Positions 11,120 to 22,300 of a stretch of 64,000 nt of DNA are shown piece after piece. The notes beneath the pieces were generated by a model. That model was given only the letters and a program-made list of their open reading frames with translations, ran no database searches and was not told where the DNA came from. The DNA is taken from NCBI GenBank assembly GCA_019095985.1, contig CM032660.1, positions 19,429,590 to 19,493,589 on the forward strand, written 5' to 3'. The position numbers were made by a program, and so were the translations under genes. The stretch comes from Streblospio benedicti (Eukaryota; Annelida; Polychaeta; Spionida; Spionidae). How positions within the stretch are numbered: position 1 is the stretch's first letter; each line of letters opens with the position of its first letter.

Positions 11120-13240
11120 GAAGAGACCCAAATATAAAAAAAGCATTCCTCACACTTTTGTGGGGGTTCTGAATTGAATTTGTAACTTTACAAGACACAC
11201 ATTATATCATCTGAGAGCTGAATAACGAGGTTACCCCAGATAACCCTGGACTCTATTGCTTATAGCACACACAAATCCTACATAATTCAATATGGCTCAT
11301 ACCATAATTGACTAATTGTTCTCTCATAATCTAATTAATTAACCACCACCTCATCACAATGAAATCACTCGTAAATAACAGTATCATTATATTAGGAAGA
11401 AATATCGGAATAGTGTATAACATGTTAAAATTTTATAGATAATTGGAGTTTGAAAACTTACTCAATTTAACACTATGTAGTAGGAAAGTACCTCATTGTA
11501 TGATTTATACATTTTGTTGTTCTTTTCTGCTGTTTTCAAAGTCCAAACAAATCTCCCATACACAATCTTCGTACCATCTGTAAACATAGTAAAGAATTGT
11601 CAGACTTACTTTTTCAGACATTTTTTACGCACAAAACACATGAATAACCGAATCATTTAATCATATGCTATATCCACGGATTAGTTAAACAGTTTAACTA
11701 ATCTGTGATATATTTTTCTCAGTTTCAAATAACCGCGCCCAGATCTTTTTGTGAGATTTCAGTGCTCCTTGTAAAATCAATATTGCTGTAGTTTTTTTGC
11801 ATTGCATAACTGTAGTCTCACACTTTGAGTAATATGAACCTCAATGCTGCGTCAAGCCATGTACAGTATTATTTTTTTGAATTGCTTAAAAGTAAACACA
11901 CCGCTGTATATATCGGTACAGAGACATTCAGGCTACACTTTCATTCTATATGTATTTCTATGACTCTATTGTCGTCAGCCTCACACGTGAGTGGTGACGG
12001 GATCAGGCTAACTCGTGAGATTTCCCTCGCGTTTTCTCGCCAATGAATTAAATAGTTTATTAGCTTTTATTCCATAACCACACGGATTTTACTCTTAGTG
12101 CACTGGCAGGTCTTTGGGAGTAGAGGCATCGCCTCTTTCCCAGAAAAAGGGAAACACTATTATTTGTTTCATATTCTAGAGCTTCCGCGTATACAGAGGC
12201 CATGAAAGGTTTTGCGCCCCGCCCCCATCACCAACCAGCAAGTTTCCAGAAAGTATTTTTCTGTTGATTGCATAATAAAGCCACTTCATCAAAAACAACA
12301 TTCTCATAAACGTGAAATGTGGCCATAATATTTCAGAATTTCCAATTCGCCATATGAAAAGGACAATTTCCGCAGCAAAAGAGTAATCACGGCCCTGTAA
12401 TGTTATTGGATGACGACCCAGTGAAAACGAGACTGTCGCAACCACGTGGCAAGCGCGAGCGATTGATGGACAGATTATCTCATATATGCACCAGATGAAT
12501 GTAATCTTAGCGCCATGGACACTCCAGTAGGACATACAGTTAAAACCACCATGTGTTTTAGCCTCAAATGGGTATCAGTATGTAGGGGGTTGCTGCAATT
12601 TCTTCACGAATCCGTGCGATAGTGAGAAATGGTCTTTTCTTAATTGGATGGTTTTCTCTACCCCGTATATGCATCAATCAAATGTAATCTTAAAATTCAG
12701 ACAACCGCTATAAAGAGACTACTCAACAATAGCACGATTCCCCTTTTTCCTGTTTATCTGGCATCCTGCAGTGGTATTTCAGCCGATCAGAATCAAGTAT
12801 TCCCGCCGATGATAAGAGAAAACAACGAAATACACGTGGCATTAATGAGCAAATGACCTTCCGTTGGGTGAGTGAGGTTAGATCAACAAGTAGTAAATGT
12901 TTTATAGACAAAGTGTCACGTTGATTAGATGTTAGGTGATAAGATGATGAGCATACGAGAAAATTCAGCTATTTCTTCTCATCGACTGAAGTCATTAAAT
13001 CTGCACTTGCTTAGCACTATGTGGTGGGTTGTGGGGCGTAATAGGCATGGCATTTCTTTGGTATTGTTTCAGGTTGTATGGATAGGTGACAATTGTAAAG
13101 TACGCCTTAGGATTTTTTTTAAAAAATGGAATAGTGTGAAGAATGAATAGCCAGAAAAAACATGACATGTCACAGGAAAAAGAAATTCATAGAAAAAGTG
13201 AGGGCGCAGAGAGGATGAGGCCCGTTGTTCCTGGAGCACC

Positions 13241-13317
13241 ATGAGCTGCGCGGCCGAGAGAGTGGTTCTCAACGTGGGCGGCCGACGCTACGAGACGCGC
13301 TGGGCCACGCTAGCCAG
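13241..13317 (+). CDS. Kv-B exon 1 (start codon, T1 beginning)
   Basis: The ATG follows GGAGCACC. The exon encodes MSCAAERVVLNVGGRRYETR, the classic T1 start (NVGG..ETR). Donor GCCAG|GTGGGT splits an Arg codon. I chose this ATG because T1 domains begin within about ten residues of the start in short-N-terminus Kv channels. An extra upstream exon cannot be excluded. Confidence 0.85.
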
Positions 13318-16300
13318 GTGGGTTTCAATCAGTCAGTAAGGTGGTCGGTGGGTCGGGCGGTCGGTCGGTCGGTGGGTCGGTCGGTGGGTCAAACAAATAG
13401 ACAATTATTCAATCAACCAATCAATCAAACAATACATCAATAGAATAAACAAAGTCGTGATCGCTCCTCTCTAGGTACCCCGAGAGCACCCTGGGTCACC
13501 TCACACCCGCAGACACGGCTACTGATGGCGAGGTGTTTTTTGACAGGAACCCGCGTCTCTTCCCCTACATCCTGGACTTCTACAGACATGGCTGTCTGCA
13601 CTTTCCGCACTACATCTGTGGACCCAGGTGTGCATATTATGTTAAATTATGTTAAATTATTTATGGTCTATCAAAGTTAATTTGTCGTTCAGGTCTACTG
13701 TGCAATTTGTCAAGGGACAGAACAAAGGGAAGAAACTACCTAACCTTTAGTTGGGTGTAGATTGGATGTAGATGCCAAGATAGTGATAGTGATGTTAGAC
13801 CCCCCCCCCCACCCCACAGAGAGAATATTAGAATTGAATTCACAAGCAAGCTTGTACTGGGGAAAACTTGTCCGAAACCGTGTAAGATACAAGCCTGTGT
13901 GTTGCAGCATCAGCGCGGAGCTGTCGTTCTGGCGCCTGCCGGACGCGGCCATCGCGCCGTGCTGCTGGCGCAGCTACCGCCAGTACGACGACGAGCAGGG
14001 AGACCGTCGCCGCGCTCACGCAGGTACGTGCACGCGCGGAGTGAGCGAGGGCACGCATGCACACACACGCGAACTCACCAATCTTCACTATATTACAGTG
14101 GAACCTGACTTATGTGGACATCGTCTAAATAAGTTAAAAGTGTCCACATAAGGCAGCAGGAGACCATTGCCACACTCACACTGGTACGTGGACGCTCATA
14201 GTGAGTGAGTGAGTGGGTGAGTGAGGGCTTACTCACATGCTTAACATTGCTGTATTCACGCGGGTTAGTGAGCGTGCATGCCAAGCACAAACACACAACA
14301 TGGGTGATGGCGCGTGCATGCACTGCATTCAAGCTGGTGACTGGGGGCACACGCGCCATCACCACACTCAGACTGGTCACTAAAGGCACGTGCACACACA
14401 TTTCTAAATGAACAGGAACTAGCAAGATCACCACTTCGCTCACGCTAGTCATGTGTAAAGATACATGCATACAACAAATTCCTCCCACAACAAACGTGAG
14501 TGCATTCACATGCAATAATGTTCTCAAGAACTCAAGATGTAAGACGAGCACACGCGCACTCACCTCATTTCACAGGTTGCCGTGTATCATTTTGCCAACT
14601 AACGCACTCATCCTTGTGATCACGTGAGCAGATACCTTCTGCAGGTGTATCCGTGTTTTATTACAGCACTTCTACTACATTCTGCACACCCAATGTGTGC
14701 CAGAAATGGGCCCACGTGTCAACACGTGATTATTAGGTGCAAATGAAGTGGCAGAAGTAACGCACTACACACAATGGGATGTTGTCAATATTTAGGTGTG
14801 TTGTCTGTAGCAAGTTGTGGGAACATGGAACGCTTATGTACAGGTTATATATACATTTATGGTTTAATGTGAGTATATGCATTCGAGGTTGACTCATCTA
14901 TAGTAGAGAGAATCGTATCATTCGTGTGCTAAGCTATGGTCAGACTGCCCGAATACTGGAAGCCGAATCATTAGTGGTGTTGTGGCCAGTGTTGATTTAC
15001 ACACTGTATCATAATGGGCGTGCTTCTGAAAGGTAGAATAATCGTTTTACCCATGCATTTCTAATATACTGCACGCCAGTAAATATTCGATGATGGACGT
15101 TGAGGACTATAAGACCAGTGCTTTCCATTATGCATTCGTCATTCATTTATTGTGGCATTCTATATTGCGTGGGACAATACATTATACCTGATACAAGTGT
15201 GAGAAGAAGTTCAACCAATGTAATAAAAGGTTCTCGAGCCAGTCGGATATGGAAAGAACTGGAATGGACCCTATATATAGTGCACATTCAGGCACTTGTA
15301 CAATAGTAGGTAGTGTTGTATGTAAAACCGCATCCCGGTTAAAGATGCATCTTTACCCGGGATGCGGTTTTATATACAACAGTAGGGTTAACAAGAGGGT
15401 ATGGAGCTCACCATACCAGGTCTATTATACTGACATGGACGACGCCCTTGTGGAAACCGGGAGCTCTTCACGTGAGAGTAAACCAGCCACACTACTAGAC
15501 GTTTAGCCACATGATCCTCACTATATGAATAGCAGACCAGGCTATTAACACGAAGCACCTGTACTAAACTGAACTTTCCGTATCATGTCATTGAGTCATG
15601 TCCTGAGGCATTGAAAACGCTCAGAGCTTTTCTAAGATTATTGTGTCACACAGTCGAAGGAGCATTTTGTTTGAAAAGACAAATGATGTTAAAACCTATA
15701 ACGATTTTCGAAGCTGTTTTTAACATCTCAATGATTACACAAACGTGTAGGCATTTATAATACTAACATATAACTTTACAGCTCACCTCCAAACAAGATA
15801 TTGATATATAATGAACAATAGCGACTACAAAACGATGGCAACCACGAAGAAACAACAGAAAGAGAACAATCGTACAGGTTCACAATGCTCTAGGATTGCA
15901 CAGAGCCCTATAGTATAGCATTGGAGTGATAGAGCTTACAGGAGACTTATCCCGCACTCTCTCGCTCACTAAGGATCATATCAAACCAAAGCCAGACGAC
16001 TCCGGCAAGAATGAAGTGCAACAAAGAAGCTTTATCTACCAGCAAAAACACAATCAAAGTGAATGATGATAGAGCACGAGTGTGTGTTTATCAACAGGCA
16101 AGAGGATGAACAGCTCGGGATATGAGTACATGAAAACAAACTTAACACATTCATTTCTGTATTTAAGTTAATAAAGCCGCAGTCTGACAGTTACAAATGT
16201 TCACACACGATTTTTTCTTTCCTTTTTCTATTTTTCTTCTCCCTTTTTGTGCTTTTGGTAGATGATAAAAACTTTTGAGGAAATATATGAAGACTTATAA

Positions 16301-19300
16301 AATACTCATGGGACGAGCAATATGACAATTTATAATGGGAACAATACCACTACTGAGTCAGTTTTGATTTGTCGGGACCGTCTGACCCTAGCTTAAGTTT
16401 TGTAGAGAGTAGCCATTGTGTACGTCAAAATTACGGTGGGAATGAGAGAGGACAGGGGAAGACAAGGATTAATGACGAGTGATGGTTTCTGTGCTCCACT
16501 GTGTCTGTGCTAACAATGTTCAATTGCAAGTGAATATATGCGATGAGTGAATTACTATATTTCATTTTATTTAACATAATTTTAATAAGTCAATGCCAGG
16601 CAAACATATAATGATAAGTGCTTTGAGCTTCACGGGTTGTAAAAATTATGGAGAAGTAAAAATTCATATTAATTAATATGAAAAATATAGATATAAGATT
16701 CGGTTAGCTTAATAAACGCTTGAACTTGAGTATGACCGAGTATGTCCAACCTCATTATTCAGCAAACCAATATCGCACTATCAAAAGCAATGAACATCCA
16801 CAATATGTTGGTATTGGAATGTAAAAATGACACACTTCTTCATTTTTCTCTCAAATAAAGCGTCATTTTTCTCTCAAATAAATCCTGCAAAGTAGAAACT
16901 ATGCAATCTGGCTACTCCAAACACGTAAGCTTTTGAAAAGATATGTGAATGGTCAGGCATAGTAGAATGTGATAATTATGATGAATAATGTCGACGATGT
17001 GGGATCATGTGGTCATCATTCTCAGAAGAAAATATGGACATTAGACAGACATATACAATGTACATACATTAGATACACTCAATCTCTAACATTAGCCATG
17101 CAGTATATTAATCAATAGCTGATCTAGCAATTTCATACCTAAATCTAGCCTATTGCATGAGACCTTAATACTCAGTAGCTGATTCATATCTCATCACTAC
17201 CTGCTCTCAGTCACCAGCATATTCTGAGTTGCAGCTATTACATTCTCACTTGTTCAGATTAACGTAAGATATGATCATTGGGTTATGAAACATAAACTAT
17301 TATCGAGATATATTATATATATGGTGTCATTCGTGTCTCACAACCTTGGGGTCGTGAGTTCTTGTCTCGTCAGGGCCACCTAATATAGTCAAATGGAAGC
17401 TTAACATTGTAGAAATATGCTTGCTAAAAGATGTGTGTGAGAGAAAAGTTTGAAAACATAAAACTATTATATATAAGGTATTTTGAAAGACTACACCAAA
17501 CCGTTCCACCTCGTGCTTGCAGCAGCTGACGCCCGGCTGGACCCACACTCCAGGGTCTGGCGGGGGCGGCAAGGTGTGGTGGGGTGCGCGCGTGTGGACT
17601 TTCCTGGAGGAGCCCACGTCATCAAGAGCTGCACAGGTACAGTACAACCTGCAATTAAGACAACCCCTATAACGAGACCACCACTTTACAGTACAGCCTA
17701 CAATTAGCTTCTGTGGCCTAGTGAACGGGGAGTTGGACTCGTGATCGGAGGGTCGTGTGTTCGATTCTCGGTCGGGTCTGATTGTGTGTTGAGCAAACTT
17801 GTGCCTAAATAGTTGTTCCCAGCTTTGTGGCATCTATACGTTAATTAGGTACAGGTCGTTGACTAGTTGGGTTGAAAGAGTGGGTTTCCCCCACACATCC
17901 CACTTGACATCCCACTTTCTTCACAGCCCTCGTTATTTGCCCTTTCCCCCACATCCCTATGTTTTCGTCTTTCTTTCTCACACCCCAATTCCTTTTGTGT
18001 CCCTCAGCGAAATAGGTTTCTTCCTTCATTTTCCCATTACATGTACTATCTATACATCTTGAATTCCGAAGACAAACGTATTTCTCTATGATTATAATTA
18101 TGCTTCATTAGTGGCGTTAGGTACAGTGTTGTGGTTGTGTGGGTGTGGGTGTGGGTGGGGGCTCCATTATAATATATTTCTGTACTTACCAATTTGCCAA
18201 TTACATACCACAAACGATTGGCATTAGTTTTCGGCACTGTCTGACCTTAGCTTTACAGACGCCAGTATAAGGAGTAAACCTTCCAGATTATCAGAGGTCA
18301 GGCAAGGCTGTCCAAACATTTGCACAATCTAATTGCCTGTATGTTTTGATTTAAGACGTGAAATTGCTTCCTGCATGTTTTCACTTACATCAAGTAGACT
18401 ATACACACGATGTGCTAAACAGGGATATTTTGATTTAGCTTGACAAAAAGAAGCATACAACTGAAGCTACTACATGATAACAATTGTTCAAGTTCCTATT
18501 GCGTAGATTGGGCAAACACAGAGCTTTGGGCATAACATGTCATCTATCATTGCAACAATGAGCTTTACAAGTCATGGTCATTAGATTAGAGTATCTGGGT
18601 ACAGTAAAACCTCGCAATGTTGACCCTCGCGAAGGGAACAACTTACCAGTAGGAATTTATATGTTCCATAGCACGTGCAAAGGCTCTTGAAATGCCAAAA
18701 ATACATAATTTCACGTTGTTTAAATATAAGGGAGATACTAATCTTTTTTGAACACGTATTCATCATCTCTTGATTTAATTTAGGTTTATAGTGGCCATGG
18801 TAAATCTATAGATAAACCATTTTGCTGGCGGTTGGTACGTTCGGATGTAGACGTACTAGAAACATAACGCAATGCATCACGTATCAACCGAATAGTAAAA
18901 CATCAAGTCGTATGCAAATATGAGAATAAAACTAGCAAACATTAAACCCAAACGACCAAGTCATCACGAAACCGGAACTATTAATGAGCAGGTCACAGGG
19001 TGTGCCTGTTGTCTGGTTATCATATATCATCTACGTTTTATGTCAATTTATTACACGAGATGGCTGCAGTGAATGTACATGGACATGTACAACTCTGCAG
19101 GCACTACTTTTAGAAGGGATTCGGGTTCTTGCTCTCAATACTGTGTTAAATTACTATTTGTGATTGTGACTCCTCACTAAAATGAACTCCAGGATATCTG
19201 TTATTTTGAAAGGAGCTAATATATCTTTCATCCCCTACCGCACACTAAATTATTTTGAAAGGAGCTAATATATCTTTCACCTCCTTTTGCACACTAAAAT

Positions 19301-22300
19301 TCGGGATTAGATACTCTTGGGTGGGAGATTATGGGGGTCATATCAAGAAATTCCCCATCCATTTTTCTGGTCTTATTTTCCACATCACACTTCCTTATAA
19401 CCCTCATCCCATCTTCTGTACTGCCAGGCTCGGGTATTTACAAATAAAAGAGAAAACACCTGGCATGATTTCAGATCTGGGCGTGGTCTTTCATGTTCCT
19501 CATCATCGCGTCAATAGCTGTCGTCTGCGCGGAAACTCACCCCGCCTTTCGAGTGGCCACCTCGGCAAACTCCGCCGATTTCAATTCGGCAGTTTCCGTC
19601 AACTCCACGAAGATGCGGCTTTTCCTGACGACGAGTCCGCACCCGGTACTGGTGGCCATTGATTATATCTGCACTGGTAGGTGATTTTAAATTCTCCAGA
19701 CTTCCGCTGGCGTGTTTTTCTCATGTATGAGACACAGTTGCAATCAGAAAGTGTTATGCGCATGCGTCGTTTTAATCTTCTACCTTTTGATAACTGAGCC
19801 TGTTTGTAAGAAATTGACACAGAGGGCTTCTTTCTACCACATCCTAAAAGCTGTATCACATACATATAGTCGAAGGCGGGACTCGAACCCTGAACCACTA
19901 CTTCTTTGGTAGTAGTGGTCCAACTTTCGAGTCCCAGCAATGCCTATTTGATATAGACGTGGATAAAACGTCTCAATGTTAACTATATAAAGACAAGCTG
20001 TGATAATATTAAAGATTTGGCTATCATCTAAAGAATATTTATATTCAACGATTATGCTTTGTTTTACCCACAGCCGTATTTACGCTGGAACTGGCCCTCA
20101 AGTTCTTCGTCTGGCCGGGCAAGCTGAACTTCTTCACCAAGTTCTTCAACATCATCGATCTCCTCTCTGTGATACCCATGCTAGGAAACAACATTCTCCA
20201 GGTGATATGAATGATGGAGTGAATGGAAGGGTTATAATGGATTGGTGAACACATGAAAGATATAAATTAATAAACTTCAGATTATATCTAATATATAATT
20301 AGAAGATTTTGTTTCATATCACATTATCGTGGTTAGTGTCCTGGTTAGTTGTGAGCCAGCAATTGTAGAGCTTATCACATAGAAATAATACTAGTTTATT
20401 AACATTACACATTTATCAAGATAACTGTTGTATAGATTTCACCATATTTTCGTTCTATACTATCACTGGACAGATAGTGAATCCTGGATTTTGGAGGCAG
20501 CACAACCTCTTCTTCGGATACTGTGTCATCTCCATATCCAACGTGTTTAGAGCCGTGAGGATACTGAAGCTAGTGAAGCATCATCAGGTAGATAGTGAAA
20601 CGGGTGATACAAAATGTTCTCTAGAAAATGGCTGCATCTTGAATTTTTTAGAAATGCCATTGCTTTAAACTTTGCACAGCCTCTTTAATACTTGTCTGTA
20701 GACTCGTATGAACCAAAATCCACGAATTAAAAAGTCTGTAAAACTTTCCAGGTGTACCTACAATTTGCACATTTATCAAGACAAATTCTGTGTAGATTCC
20801 CCATCTTTTGTGTGTACAGTATATAGAACCTCTCTGATAGGACCACCTTTGGAACCAGTGTTAGGTATTCTCAGTAGCGAGGTGGCCTCTATATAGAGGC
20901 TAATTTCTCTAGCTTTATGAAGATGTAAAACCGTGAAAAAATGCCTTATTATATAAGTGGCCTCAATAGAGAGGGGGTCGTAATTAGAAGTTCTACTGTA
21001 CCTACAATCCCCTGACCTCCCCGCGCCCGTCTGCCCCCAGGGCCTGCAGGTGATGTACCTGGCGATGCGCGCCTCGGCCCGCGAGATCCTCCTGCTGCTG
21101 CTCCTCATCACCATCGGCACCCTCATCTTCGCCACCATGATCTTCTTCGCCGAGTTCACGTCGGACGAGGACACGTTCCCGCACATCCCCATCGGCTTCT
21201 GGTGGGCGATCATCACCATGACAACCGTGGGCTATGGTGATCGGACGCCTACGTCCATGTGAGTTTTTTTTTAATTTGAATCTTATGGATGCGTTGTTGT
21301 ATTTGTCAATGCAGTTAGCTAGGAATCTATAAAGACCTATCATCTACAAATATAATCATTCATAAACATCTATTATGAATTGCTTTATCACTCAGAATTA
21401 CCGAGTATGTATGTGCATGTTAAAGGACGAAATGGTGTTTTAAGACATGCAGTGAAAGTTATAACAAGGAATATGTCGGAGCGATGCTACATAAATGATG
21501 TGATAACTGACTGTCCTGACTTTATAATGCACCCTTCACAATAGTCACGCTTTATTTTGAGGAATAGGCACAGTTGATATGACGTCTGGTACATTATGTG
21601 CACATGACAATCATTTCAAATAACACACACATACACTCCTATTGCACACGTTACTTTGCCCCTGCTCGCAGCCTGGGTTACGTGGTGGGGTCAGCGTGTG
21701 CGGTGACCGGCATGTTGACCACTGGTCTGCCCATCCCCGTCATCGCCAACAGCTTCCACCTGTACCACTCGTACGCGCGCATGAAGAACCGGCTGGACGC
21801 ACAGCAACGACACGGGGACAAGGTGAGGCAGCATAGACAGATCCAGATGTGGCGCAGGGGGGGTGGAGGGGGGGGGGGGGCACGTCAAGATACTTTACTT
21901 TCATGTGGGTTTTTTCCTCCATCGCGCATGCGTATGGAACCCTTGAAGTCCCGTAAGTGCGACCCCTTTCCAAAAACCTGGATCTGCAAGTGGTCAATAC
22001 TAGAGGAACCATTTAACTGGAACTTGAAAGGAGTGTATAAAAATTTGAGTTATCTGAAATGGCAAGAGTGAGTTATAAGGTAACATAATATGAAGAAAAT
22101 ATCTTTTTTACTATATAATGTTACTCAACATTCGAGTTATTGGATCTTGAGAAAAGGGATTCTACAGTATATACAATAAAATCTTTGAAAAAGATCACCA
22201 AGGGTACTTGCTTTATATAGTCTTAATAGAGAGGTGGAGTATCTCTATAGAAGACCACGGTGGCCTCGTTTTGAAGGCTTACAACCACCTGGAATTAATG

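Larger units (their letters stand above)
8999..13240. other. Intergenic DNA upstream of Kv-B
   Basis: Contains pogo-like remnants (9,851-9,900 and 10,851-10,906), a 26-bp tandem duplication (11,068-11,119) and AT-rich unique sequence. A 119-codon minus-strand ORF (12,176-12,535) has no recognisable domain. The Kv-B promoter should lie here or further left, but no core element can be assigned. Confidence 0.4.

Noticed and set aside
12176-12535. 119-codon minus-strand ORF upstream of Kv-B
   Set aside because: No domain, no signal peptide, no flanking splice sites; length is compatible with chance.
17327-17833. 168-codon minus-strand ORF containing ETRTHDP
   Set aside because: That peptide is the usual artefact of translating a tRNA-derived B box; the ORF lies over SINE fragments and Kv-B exon 4.
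19855-19935. Possible tRNA gene on the minus strand
   Set aside because: A good B box but no pairing acceptor stem or convincing A box at the right distance.
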